Below are positions 1-7,900 of a stretch of 9,238 nt of DNA, one piece after another (within the stretch, counting starts at the first letter, position 1; every line of letters starts with the position of its first letter). Below the pieces are notes generated by a model that saw nothing but the letters and a program-made list of their open reading frames with translations, was not told the DNA's origin and made no database searches. Location of the stretch: positions 1 to 9,238 of the forward strand of contig JAISXQ010000247.1 in the NCBI GenBank assembly GCA_031270425.1. The letters run 5' to 3'. The translations under genes were made by a program, and so were the position numbers. The DNA is from Prevotellaceae bacterium. Lineage in GTDB: Bacteria; Bacteroidota; Bacteroidia; Bacteroidales; Paludibacteraceae.

Positions 1-2057
1 GTATAGGCTTCCGTTCCGCGTACCGACAACTGACGGTTGATTACATCGTAGCTTACAACTTCTTTTGCATCCATATTATTTAGCCCGGTTACGGTTGTCG
101 TCGTATAATTGATGGTGTAGGTTTTTTGAGTCGTTCCGTCGAGCGCGGTAACTACGATGGTCGAAGTTCCCGAACCGGATGTTAGATCAACCTCTTCCGT
201 GCCGGAAATTACCGCATCGGGTACATTGCTTACAGCAGCAGGAGTAACAGCGGTACTTTCTTCGGGTAAAATAACATTGTAAACGTATGTTTCCGGCGAA
301 AACTCAAGACTGCCAAGGCTCAACGTAATTCCGGAAAGACTCGCGTCGGCGGCAACTGCGGGGTTTATTTTTGTCAGCGTAAAATAATCGAACTTAAACC
401 AGCCGGGTAAATTGTTTGTCGAGGCGAGGGTACCGTCTCCCTTGTAACTTCCCCCGCGCAATCCTAATTTCAACGAATCGCTTTCGGCAAGGGTAACATA
501 TACTTTCAAAGCTTTGCCGCTGTTCTCGCCTGCGGGACTATAACCGGCATAGCTGTATATTTCGCCCGCGGTTTTGTTTGTTTCGTAATCCGATTCTTTT
601 CCGAAGAACTGTACGTTTTGGTTCGCGAAAATCCGTTGCGAGGTAAGATGACCGCTTGCAATTCCCAAAATGCAGGTTACTTTGTAAGTACCAGCCGAAA
701 TATTGTCTTTATCTATGGTTTGATAAAATGCAAAATCGTTGGGAAACGTCATCGTATTGTTTCCGGCAAGCCAAGGGCAAGAAGTACCGTGGGTGGTGGC
801 GTTTCCTCCGCCGATGCCCATAGATTGAGAAGGAGTTGTTCCATTCTCATTGGTAAACAGGTAACTCCAATCGGACATCTGCCATCCGTAAAATTCGGCG
901 TGGGTATCTATTGTAGTAACACTTGTTTTTACAGGGCGAAAACACGAACCGTCCCATGTGGAAGTTTCTCCTCCCGGATATTTAGGATAATTTTCGTTCG
1001 TTCCGTCGTTCCACAGAACATTTTCCGCTACATAATCGAAATCGTTGTTTACTATCAACGTTGTGTAATCCGTATTACCTGTCTGCACGTAATTAATCGT
1101 ATAGGTTTTTGTTGTTACTCCATCGCCGGCTGTTACGGTTATGGTGGAAACTGCTGTTCCCGAACTTACATCTACCGCTTCCAAGCCCGCTACTTGCGCC
1201 AAGTCCGAAGCCGCCGCTGTTGCCGAAGGCGTTATCGTATTCGGGTCGGCGGTGAAAAGCTCGCAGGTGTATTCCGTAGTATTTGGATTGAACTCCGGAA
1301 CCAAAATGCCTGCACTTACGCTGAGCGAAGACAACAGAGCGTTGGAATTAGCCATCATATCGCCCGTTCCCATTTTTACATATTCGACGTCAATATTGAC
1401 GCGATGCGCTGATTCCGCTCCAAAATACACCCCCCTCTGGTCGCCGGTAGTACCTTTCGCTACATTCGCAAAAACGGGGTCTTTCTCATCGTCGAGATAA
1501 ACGTTGTATGTAGTATGGTTTTTTTGAAGAACGATGCGGTAAACGTGCCATTCCGACGTATTTAATGGTTTAGCATCCGAGCCGTTGGCATACGTGCTTA
1601 TCGAACCGCCGGTTGTTCCGTCGCCGTAACGGAGGAAAATGGGCGTGGCAAGATTTTCATTTCCTATACGAAGACAAATCTGACTTGCCTCGAAATTGGA
1701 GCCAGTATCGGGAAACGTGGTTTTATCAATTTCCCCTGCACGCGCCTTCACTTCAATTGTGTAAGCCGTATTCGTCGTTAATTCGTTAAGCGCCGCCGCA
1801 GGTCTTACCCACGCATACCTTGCACTTGAACCTGCCACTGTCTTTACGATATTCACATAATTGCCTGTCTGTGTTGCGACGCTCCCAGCCGAACCGCCTT
1901 TGGTATGCGCCCATGCTTTATTGGTAGTACTACCTTCGTCCACATCCCAAGACGCCCCCATGGATTTATCCAAAATATCCCAACTCCATTCGGCTGCCCA
2001 AATCGGGCTGGCTGCAAATACAGCCATAACTAAAATAATTAATGCATTCTTTTTCAT
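1..2057 (-). CDS. Secreted multidomain carbohydrate-binding-like protein with T9SS tail (3' end outside window)
   Basis: The frame opens with ATG at 2057 and stays open for 685 codons to the window edge, so the C-terminus is missing. Residues 1-21 form a signal peptide (MKKN start, hydrophobic core, cleavage near PIWA/AEW). Residues about 22-232 resemble a LamG/concanavalin A-like lectin fold, including the strand pair around EWHVYRIVL (about 168) and YNVYLDD. Residues about 238-325 are a cadherin-like beta-sandwich (LSSLSVSAG start, TKTYTINY end). Residues about 336-560 are a jelly-roll module with SQRIFANQNVQYF and GWFKFDYFTL motifs. A second cadherin-like repeat spans about 567-650, followed by the start of a T9SS type A-like sorting domain (VVSYDVINRQLSV). 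The region from about 336 onward parallels the entire mature neighbouring protein, which predicts a full length near 720 residues. No catalytic site is visible. I infer glycan binding outside the cell. It lies 42 bp after its paralogue and is probably co-transcribed with it. Confidence 0.9.
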   Translation of the reverse strand, partial: MKKNALIILVMAVFAASPIWAAEWSWDILDKSMGASWDVDEGSTTNKAWAHTKGGSAGSVATQTGNYVNIVKTVAGSSARYAWVRPAAALNELTTNTAYTIEVKARAGEIDKTTFPDTGSNFEASQICLRIGNENLATPIFLRYGDGTTGGSISTYANGSDAKPLNTSEWHVYRIVLQKNHTTYNVYLDDEKDPVFANVAKGTTGDQRGVYFGAESAHRVNIDVEYVKMGTGDMMANSNALLSSLSVSAGILVPEFNPNTTEYTCELFTADPNTITPSATAAASDLAQVAGLEAVDVSSGTAVSTITVTAGDGVTTKTYTINYVQTGNTDYTTLIVNNDFDYVAENVLWNDGTNENYPKYPGGETSTWDGSCFRPVKTSVTTIDTHAEFYGWQMSDWSYLFTNENGTTPSQSMGIGGGNATTHGTSCPWLAGNNTMTFPNDFAFYQTIDKDNISAGTYKVTCILGIASGHLTSQRIFANQNVQFFGKESDYETNKTAGEIYSYAGYSPAGENSGKALKVYVTLAESDSLKLGLRGGSYKGDGTLASTNNLPGWFKFDYFTLTKINPAVAADASLSGITLSLGSLEFSPETYVYNVILPEESTAVTPAAVSNVPDAVISGTEEVDLTSGSGTSTIVVTALDGTTQKTYTINYTTTTVTGLNNMDAKEVVSYDVINRQLSVRGTEAY
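103..197. repeat. Duplicated cadherin-like coding segment, copy A
   Basis: This segment aligns without gaps to 2329-2423 with about nine mismatches over 95 bp, by my hand count. It encodes the end of the second cadherin-like repeat (around SGSGTSTIVVTAL and TQKTYTINY) in the longer paralogue. It is noticeably more similar than the jelly-roll portions of the two genes. Confidence 0.75.
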
Positions 2058-2081
2058 GATGTTTGTTTTTTTAAAATTATT

Positions 2082-2106
2082 AGAATTTATTTTTAGAATT
2101 TATTTT
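2082..2106. repeat. Short tandem repeat at the 3' end of the 398-aa gene
   Basis: AGAATTTATTTT occurs at 2082-2093 and again at 2095-2106, one base apart. The second copy contains the stop codon (TAA on the minus strand, 2100-2102). It lies in the 42-bp gap between the two paralogous genes and forms no obvious terminator hairpin. Confidence 0.6.
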
Positions 2107-3296
2107 ACAACTACTTTAAATGTTCCGGCGGCTTTTGTTTTTACCACATACGCGCCCGATGTCAAACTTACGGATACAGCCGGAGCATTGTTTTTCACTT
2201 CGGCGGCTTTTACGCCGTTCACATTGTAAACCGTATAGGCTTCCACTCCCGTTACCGACAACTGACCCTTGTTTACATCGTAACTTACGACTTTTGCATT
2301 CGGTCGTTCAAATCCGCTTGGCGTTGCCGTATAATTGATGGTGTACGTTTTTTGCGTCGTTCCGTTGAGCGCGGTAACTACAATGGTTGAAGTTCCCGAA
2401 CCCGATGTTACGTCAACTTCTTCAGCGCCGGTAATTTTTACGTCCTGCACCGTAGCCGTAACTATGGGAGTAACTGCCGTAGTTCCTTCGGGCAGAGTAA
2501 CTTCGTAAACATAAGTTTCCGACGAAAATTCGAGGCTTCCTGCGCTCAGCGTGATGTTGGAAAGGCTGGCGTCGGCTGCCGTAACAGGGTCTATCTCCGT
2601 AAGCCGGAAATAATCCACCTTAAACCAACCCCATTGATTGCCGCCTTCGCTGCCGTCGCCTTTTATACAACCGGTACGTATTCCTATTTTCAGCGAATCG
2701 CCTTCTCCGATAGTCGTATAAACCACCATTTCTTCAAGGTTTTTATCTAACGATGGGTCAGGATAAGCTGCAAAAGTAGCTATTTCGCCCTCTGTCTGAT
2801 TATAGAGATAATCTCCTTCGGATTTGAAATACTGTACATTTTGATTGGCAAACAAACGCTGGCTTGTCGGCATTTTTGTTCCCGACAAAAGACACTGAAC
2901 TTTATAAGTGCTGCCGGCATTAAGAAATTCCTTGTCGATAACTTGATAAAATTCATAAAAAGTCGGGAATTTACCGCCGACTGCCGATATCCAAGCGCCG
3001 TATGTGCCGTTATGATTGGCAAAATCCTGATTGATGCCTGCCGATGTTCCGGCTAAAACAGCCAAATCGCAAGTCCATCCGTAAAATTCGGTATATCCCT
3101 GATTATACGTTCCACTTGCAGAACTCGTTTCTTCCGGTTTCCAACCGGTTCCCGTTACCGGAACACCTTCTGCAATGGATTCAAAATCATTGTTTACAAT
3201 TACGTGCGTTAAATCAACATCCTGCGCAAGCAGGTTTTGTCCTGTCAAAAAGCACACAGACAACAAAGAACATCCGAGTAGTTTCATCTTTTTCAT
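2100..3296 (-). CDS. Secreted jelly-roll/cadherin-like protein with T9SS sorting domain
   Basis: This 398-aa protein has a signal peptide at residues 1-25 (MKKMKLLGCS start, cleavage after LLAQ). Residues about 31-235 form a beta-rich jelly-roll module of galactose-binding or CBM type, with NNDFE at its start and SQRLFANQNVQYF and GWFKVDYFRL further on. Residues about 240-324 are a cadherin-like beta-sandwich ending TQKTYTINY. Residues 330-398 are a T9SS type A-like C-terminal sorting domain (VYNVNG, then SGAYVVK, ending KVVVK). Such tails direct export across the outer membrane and surface attachment or release. There is no recognisable enzyme active site, so a glycan-binding or structural role is inferred. 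It starts 78 bp after the GH43 stop with no -7 box in the gap, consistent with an operon. The ATG at 3296 is chosen because it begins the signal peptide. The exact carbohydrate-binding family is unknown. Confidence 0.9.
   Translation of the reverse strand: MKKMKLLGCSLLSVCFLTGQNLLAQDVDLTHVIVNNDFESIAEGVPVTGTGWKPEETSSASGTYNQGYTEFYGWTCDLAVLAGTSAGINQDFANHNGTYGAWISAVGGKFPTFYEFYQVIDKEFLNAGSTYKVQCLLSGTKMPTSQRLFANQNVQYFKSEGDYLYNQTEGEIATFAAYPDPSLDKNLEEMVVYTTIGEGDSLKIGIRTGCIKGDGSEGGNQWGWFKVDYFRLTEIDPVTAADASLSNITLSAGSLEFSSETYVYEVTLPEGTTAVTPIVTATVQDVKITGAEEVDVTSGSGTSTIVVTALNGTTQKTYTINYTATPSGFERPNAKVVSYDVNKGQLSVTGVEAYTVYNVNGVKAAEVKNNAPAVSVSLTSGAYVVKTKAAGTFKVVVK
2329..2423. repeat. Duplicated cadherin-like coding segment, copy B
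   Basis: This is the counterpart of 103-197 in the 398-aa gene. Similarity also extends toward the 3' ends of both genes: 2233-2291 matches 1-59 with scattered mismatches, covering the start of the sorting domain. Confidence 0.75.
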
Positions 3297-3308
3297 TACA
3301 TGTAAATT

Positions 3309-3353
3309 AAAAAGTTTGTATATAGAGAATTAAAAGAAATAAAAAGTTTGTAT
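3309..3353. repeat. Direct repeat upstream of the 398-aa gene
   Basis: AAAAAGTTTGTAT occurs exactly at 3309-3321 and 3341-3353, a spacing of 32 bp. Both copies lie in the 78-bp gap between the GH43 stop and the next start codon. The function is unknown. It could be a remnant of local duplication or a leader element. Confidence 0.5.
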
Positions 3354-3374
3354 TTCCGGTAATTGTTATCCGTT

Positions 3375-4739
3375 TCAACGGCTTTCTCCCGCAGGCAAGG
3401 CTACAGCTTCGCCCCAGGCTACGGGCGTTCCGAAATCGGGCGTTCCGTCCGTTTTCCATCCGAACTTTTGAATAAATGTATAACGCCCATCCCAGCCGTC
3501 GTTATTGCGGCTTTTTACGTGGTAAACAATCCAGTCTTCCGTTTCGTCGGGCGATTTGGTAAAGCTGCAATGTCCCACGCCGTTTACTCCATCAACCGCC
3601 GAAGTATCGTCGAGACGGAAGAAAACTTCGTTTGCCGATTTTTTCCAGTTCACCGCTACGAGCGGGTTTGCCAGCGTGTCGCTGAGTTCCAAACTTGCAA
3701 GGCGGTACTGTTTTGTCCACGAGCCGTTGCAGGAATAAATCACTAAGAACTTTCCTTTCTCTTTGTTTTTCAGGAAAGCGGGACCTTCGTTCACTTTTCC
3801 GGTAACGGTTTCCCAACTTTTATCGGGTTTGGAAATCGCCACCCGCGACGAAGATATGGTATAGGGATTTTCCATTGTAGCAATGTAGAGCCATTGGTCG
3901 CCGCTTCCCGGCGGGTTGCCCGACCATATAGCATACAGTTGCCCTTTGAGGTAAAACACGCCCATATCAATGGCATAAGCGGTATTTGCGGCGGTAGCAA
4001 CAATTCCTTTTTGATAATTGTCGCCGGTGTAAAGCATTCCCATATCTTCCCACGCTCCCATCGGGTCGTCGGTTTTTGCCCTGAGTACGCCTGCACGCTG
4101 CATTTTATAGGAGCCGTTCGATTCCGAAGTCGGACGTCCGGCAGCATAATAAATATACCATCTGCCGTCCACACAGTGCAGTTCGGGCGCCCAAACGTTG
4201 GTCGGGTTCCACACGGTAACGCCGCCCGCGTCGTAAGGAGCTTTCCAAATCTGTTTCGTGGCGGAAATTACGGATAACTTATCCGACCGCGATACATTGA
4301 TCCCGTTGCCCTGAGCTTTGCAGACGTAATAATAATCCCCGTGTTTCACAATCCACGGGTCGGGGATTTGCCCTATCGGATTGGCGAATGTCAGATCCGA
4401 CTGGGTTACAATCAGTTCGACCGGGTTTACCCCTTTCGCAGTAAATCGTACTACGCCCGAACGCTTAGCTGCGGTATTCGCTTCGTATGTGATTTTGACC
4501 GACATATCGCCGTCGCCGCTTGTCCTCTCTGATTTGAGCCATGCGTTTTTCGTTTCGACATTCCATTTTACATTCGATGAAACCAGAATATTGAAAGACC
4601 CTGCCGCATTGGACATTAATTTTTCACTGGCATTTACCCTTAAATAAGGCTTTACTGTTTCTTCCGGTTCTTTGTCCTTGCAGCCTGTATAGAGAACAAA
4701 AAACGAAAACAAAGATAGGAGCGTAGCAATTTTTCTCAT
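3375..4739 (-). CDS. BACON-domain GH43 family glycoside hydrolase, lipoprotein
   Basis: This 454-aa protein begins with a lipoprotein signal whose lipobox YTGC places the acylated Cys at residue 20. An acidic stretch (KDKEPEE) follows, as in surface-exported Bacteroidota lipoproteins. Residues about 32-115 form a BACON domain (YLRVNASE start, VKWNVETKNAWL, ELIVTQSD end). Residues about 117-450 are a five-bladed GH43 propeller. The three expected acidic residues are visible: D127 in IPDPWIV (general base), D258 in AIDMGVF (pKa modulator) and E318 in NEGPAF (general acid). WAPELH (183-188) and GHCSFTKSPD with H390 and DWIVYH are typical of the family. Known GH43 members release alpha-L-arabinofuranose or beta-D-xylose from arabinan, arabinoxylan or xylan. 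The subfamily and exact substrate cannot be fixed by eye. It is the first gene of the minus-strand cluster and is divergent from the hybrid regulator, which probably controls it. Confidence 0.93.
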   Translation of the reverse strand: MRKIATLLSLFSFFVLYTGCKDKEPEETVKPYLRVNASEKLMSNAAGSFNILVSSNVKWNVETKNAWLKSERTSGDGDMSVKITYEANTAAKRSGVVRFTAKGVNPVELIVTQSDLTFANPIGQIPDPWIVKHGDYYYVCKAQGNGINVSRSDKLSVISATKQIWKAPYDAGGVTVWNPTNVWAPELHCVDGRWYIYYAAGRPTSESNGSYKMQRAGVLRAKTDDPMGAWEDMGMLYTGDNYQKGIVATAANTAYAIDMGVFYLKGQLYAIWSGNPPGSGDQWLYIATMENPYTISSSRVAISKPDKSWETVTGKVNEGPAFLKNKEKGKFLVIYSCNGSWTKQYRLASLELSDTLANPLVAVNWKKSANEVFFRLDDTSAVDGVNGVGHCSFTKSPDETEDWIVYHVKSRNNDGWDGRYTFIQKFGWKTDGTPDFGTPVAWGEAVALPAGESR

Positions 4740-4786
4740 TTGTTTATATTTTATTTTGCTTGTTATATTATTAAAATTTCAAGGGT

Positions 4787-4794
4787 CAAAAGTA
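4787..4794 (-). promoter_or_regulatory. Putative -7 box for the GH43 operon
   Basis: Read on the minus strand this is TACTTTTG, a full match to the Bacteroidota -7 consensus TAnnTTTG. It lies about 48 bp upstream of the GH43 start codon and is the only such match on this strand in the divergent gap. No TTG/TTTG -33 element is found at the usual 19-21 bp spacing, which would fit a promoter that depends on an activator such as the adjacent hybrid regulator. Confidence 0.45.
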
Positions 4795-4931
4795 AATCAT
4801 CCGCTCAAAAAAACTTTCCTCGCTTGCGCCAATCATATTCTCATTTCTGCCACCTTTAATTTAAGTACATTTTCGGCTAAAAAAATACTGCTTTTTATCA
4901 AATCAGGGAAGAAAGTTCAAAATAAAAAATA

Positions 4932-4939
4932 TATCTTTG
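4932..4939 (+). promoter_or_regulatory. Putative -7 box for the hybrid regulator gene
   Basis: TATCTTTG matches the Bacteroidota -7 consensus TAnnTTTG and ends 23 bp before the ATG at 4963. Transcription would start near 4946, giving a short AT-rich leader without a Shine-Dalgarno, which is normal in this phylum. A -33 TTTG at the expected distance is not evident. Confidence 0.5.
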
Positions 4940-4962
4940 TAGTAGCTTTTTAAAATAATAAC

Positions 4963-7900
4963 ATGAAACACTTTAAACTGGTAATATCATTGCTTATACT
5001 GATTGGCGCATGCTTATCCTTAAAAGCGTATAATATCCGGCAAATAAACAGCCGGGACGGATTGTCCAACAGCGCTGTAATATGTTTGTTTCAGGATAAA
5101 GAACGCTACTTGTGGGTAGGCACCTACGATGGACTTAATAAATACAATGGCGCAGACATACAGATATATAAGCCCGATATCAAGAATCCGAACAGCATTT
5201 CGGGAAATGTGATTAGAAGAATAATCGAGTCCAAAGACGATTATTTATGGATAATGACAAAAGCAGGACTGAACAAATATTCAAAAAGGAAAGAAAAAGT
5301 TGAAGCTTGTTTTGGCGAGTTTTTGGAAGATTGTTCCATTGCTTGCGACAGCCAGGGTAATTTTTTTATTCTGACGCAAGCCGGATTGCTGTTTTACTAC
5401 GATTTTTCCGAACAGCATTTTAAAGAGATAGCTGTTCCCCATTTCACCCCGACAAGTAGCTGGATCAACCTGTCAATAGATACTGATAACAGAATTTGGA
5501 TTACAAACAACGGAGTGAGCAGGCGATACGCCATCAATTGCAGCGACGCCAACGACTTGCATTTGGAGTGGATGGGCAATTTTAACCACCCCAAAGCCAT
5601 AACCTATATCTATTGCGATAAGGGCGTCCTTATTCTTATTGACAGGGCGGGAGATTTATTTATCGTCAAATCCGACGAAAAAATATTTATAAAGAATATC
5701 CGGTCGGTCATTACCGAATACGGCGGCGACATAACTTCCGTCCTGATCGACGATAGCGATATTATTATTGGTTTCAGAACCAATGGAGTAATCAGGCTTG
5801 ATTCGCATAAAAAATATGCGGTAGAAAAATATCCCATAAACTGCGGCGTATTCTCGCTACTCAAGGACGACGTGCAAAATATACTATGGGTTGGCACCGA
5901 TGGGCAGGGCGTATATGCCTGCGCACAAGACGGATATATTTTTAAGGGAATCAATTTGGAAGAGCTGCCGTTGAAAACACAAAGACCCGTGCGGGCGATT
6001 TTCAGGGACCACCTCGACTACTTATGGCTTGGGACAAAAGGCAACGGAATTATACGGATTAAAAATTATGAAAATACGTCGGAATACGACTGGAGGAATG
6101 TAACGCATTTTTCCGTCGGAAACGGATTGAGTAATAACGCGGTTTTCGCCTTTGAAACGAGCCGCGCAAACAACGTTCTATGGATCGGTTCAAGCGGTCC
6201 CGAACTGAACTATTATTCTTACGATGATAATAAAATACACCGTCTCAAAACCAACAGTCCGTCTCCGTTTATCGAAGTACACGATATTATGGAAGTCGGC
6301 GACACGACGTTGTGGGTATCTTCGATGTTCTCCCTGTTTAAGCTTAGCCTGCGCAAAACCGGAAATATCATCGAAGCCCGCAGCCTCCGGGAATACGACT
6401 TCGATATTAAAAACAAACAACGATTCAATAAAATATATTCGATACGCAGGGAGAACGACTCTATCCTGTGGCTCGCCATGCGAGGCAACGGAGCCATCAG
6501 GTTTAACTGCAAAAACGGTACGCACCGCCTCATTACTTTCGATAACAACGGGATTGCCCCGATGAACGACATACTGAGCATCCATATAGATAAAAGCCGG
6601 AATATATGGCTGGGTTCCAGCTACGGTATCCACAATTTAAAAGAACTTCCCGATGGAGAATTTCAGCGCCGTAACTATAACGAAAACGATGGATTGCCCA
6701 ACAACACCATTCATGGGATACTCGAAAGTAATAACGGTAAATTATGGCTCAGCAGCAATACCGGAATTATACTGTTCGACCCCGCAGGAAAAACATTCCG
6801 CAATTTTAACCAAAGATCGGGATTGAAAGTAATAGAATTTAGCGATAATGCCTATTATAAAGACGAGGAAAATTCAAAATACTTTTTTGGAGGCATCGAC
6901 GGCGTTGTATGGATTAAACACGAAGACAGGGAGAAAAATAATTTTGTGCCGCCGATTCTTTTCACAAAACTCCGCATACTGAACGAAGAAGTCAATATTG
7001 AGCGCTTCCTAGTCAACAAAAAAGGCAAGAGCTTCCTGCAACTCCGTTACGATCAGAATTTCTTTACCGTTTCATTCTCGGTAAACGATTTTATACAGGG
7101 AAGCAATAGAAAATTTTCCTACATACTGGAGAATTTTAGCGAAGTATGGATGAACACTGATTCAGGGGAAGCGCAATTTACAAAAATTCCCCCGGGCAGG
7201 TATATCCTCAAAGCCAACTATGGAAATAAGTCGGAACAGGAAAACCGTATGGCGAGTTTGTATATCGAAATATTGCCGCCCTGGTACCTTAGCCTGTATG
7301 CGAAACTGTTTTATTTTATCACGGTATTATGCTTGCTGTTTCTCGTTTATCTTTACTTGAAAAAGAAATACGAACGGAAGAAAATGAATATCGCCATGCA
7401 ACTCGACCAAAAATACAAAGAAGAAATGTACGAAAACAAACTGCGTTTCTTTACGAACATCACACACGAGTTTTGTACGCCGTTAACCTTGATACACACT
7501 CCCAGCGAACGGATATTGAACTACGAGGGAAGCGACGCATTTGTAAAAAAATACGCGCATCTCATCAAATCCAATACCGAAAGGCTTAACAACCTGATAC
7601 AGGAAATAATTGATTTCCGCAGGATGGAAACCGGAAATAAAATATGCAAGATAGAAACCTGCAACGTTAACGAAATATGCGGCGAAATCATGGAAGCATT
7701 TTCCGACCTTGCCGAAGAAAACAATATCAGTTTCAACCTTGCTATCAGCCCTGACATATCGTGGAATTCCGACCGCAGTTGCATAACTACCATATTGAAC
7801 AACCTTATTTCAAACGCTTTCAAATATACTACGACAAACGGAGTTATAAATATTTCAGTTTATATCGACGGCAAGGAATTGATAATAAAAGTATATAACA

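Larger units (their letters stand above)
4740..4962. promoter_or_regulatory. Divergent intergenic control region
   Basis: This AT-rich, 223-bp gap separates the start codons of the GH43 gene and the hybrid regulator gene. It holds one -7-like box for each direction and is the natural place for the AraC-domain binding sites. An imperfect AT-rich inverted repeat flanks it (4746-4758 against 4918-4932, differing by two bases in a T tract). No convincing operator repeat could be defined by eye. Confidence 0.5.

Noticed and set aside
618..1412. A 264-codon open frame on the plus strand.
   Set aside because: It lies antisense inside the long secreted-protein gene, encodes a Cys/Arg/Ser-rich protein without domains, and has no leader. 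The minus-strand frame has a signal peptide and clear domains.
1861..2229. Plus-strand open frame crossing the junction of the two paralogous genes.
   Set aside because: It is antisense to two well-supported genes, and its hydrophobic stretch comes from the AT-rich gap and signal-peptide codons.
4996..5013. A lipobox-like IGAC at the N-terminus of the hybrid regulator, which might suggest a lipoprotein.
   Set aside because: The protein has an internal membrane helix and cytoplasmic kinase domains, so an ordinary signal sequence is the expected N-terminus.
6190..6633. Minus-strand open frame of 147 codons inside the regulator gene.
   Set aside because: It is antisense to the propeller repeats of the hybrid regulator, and the translation resembles no known domain.
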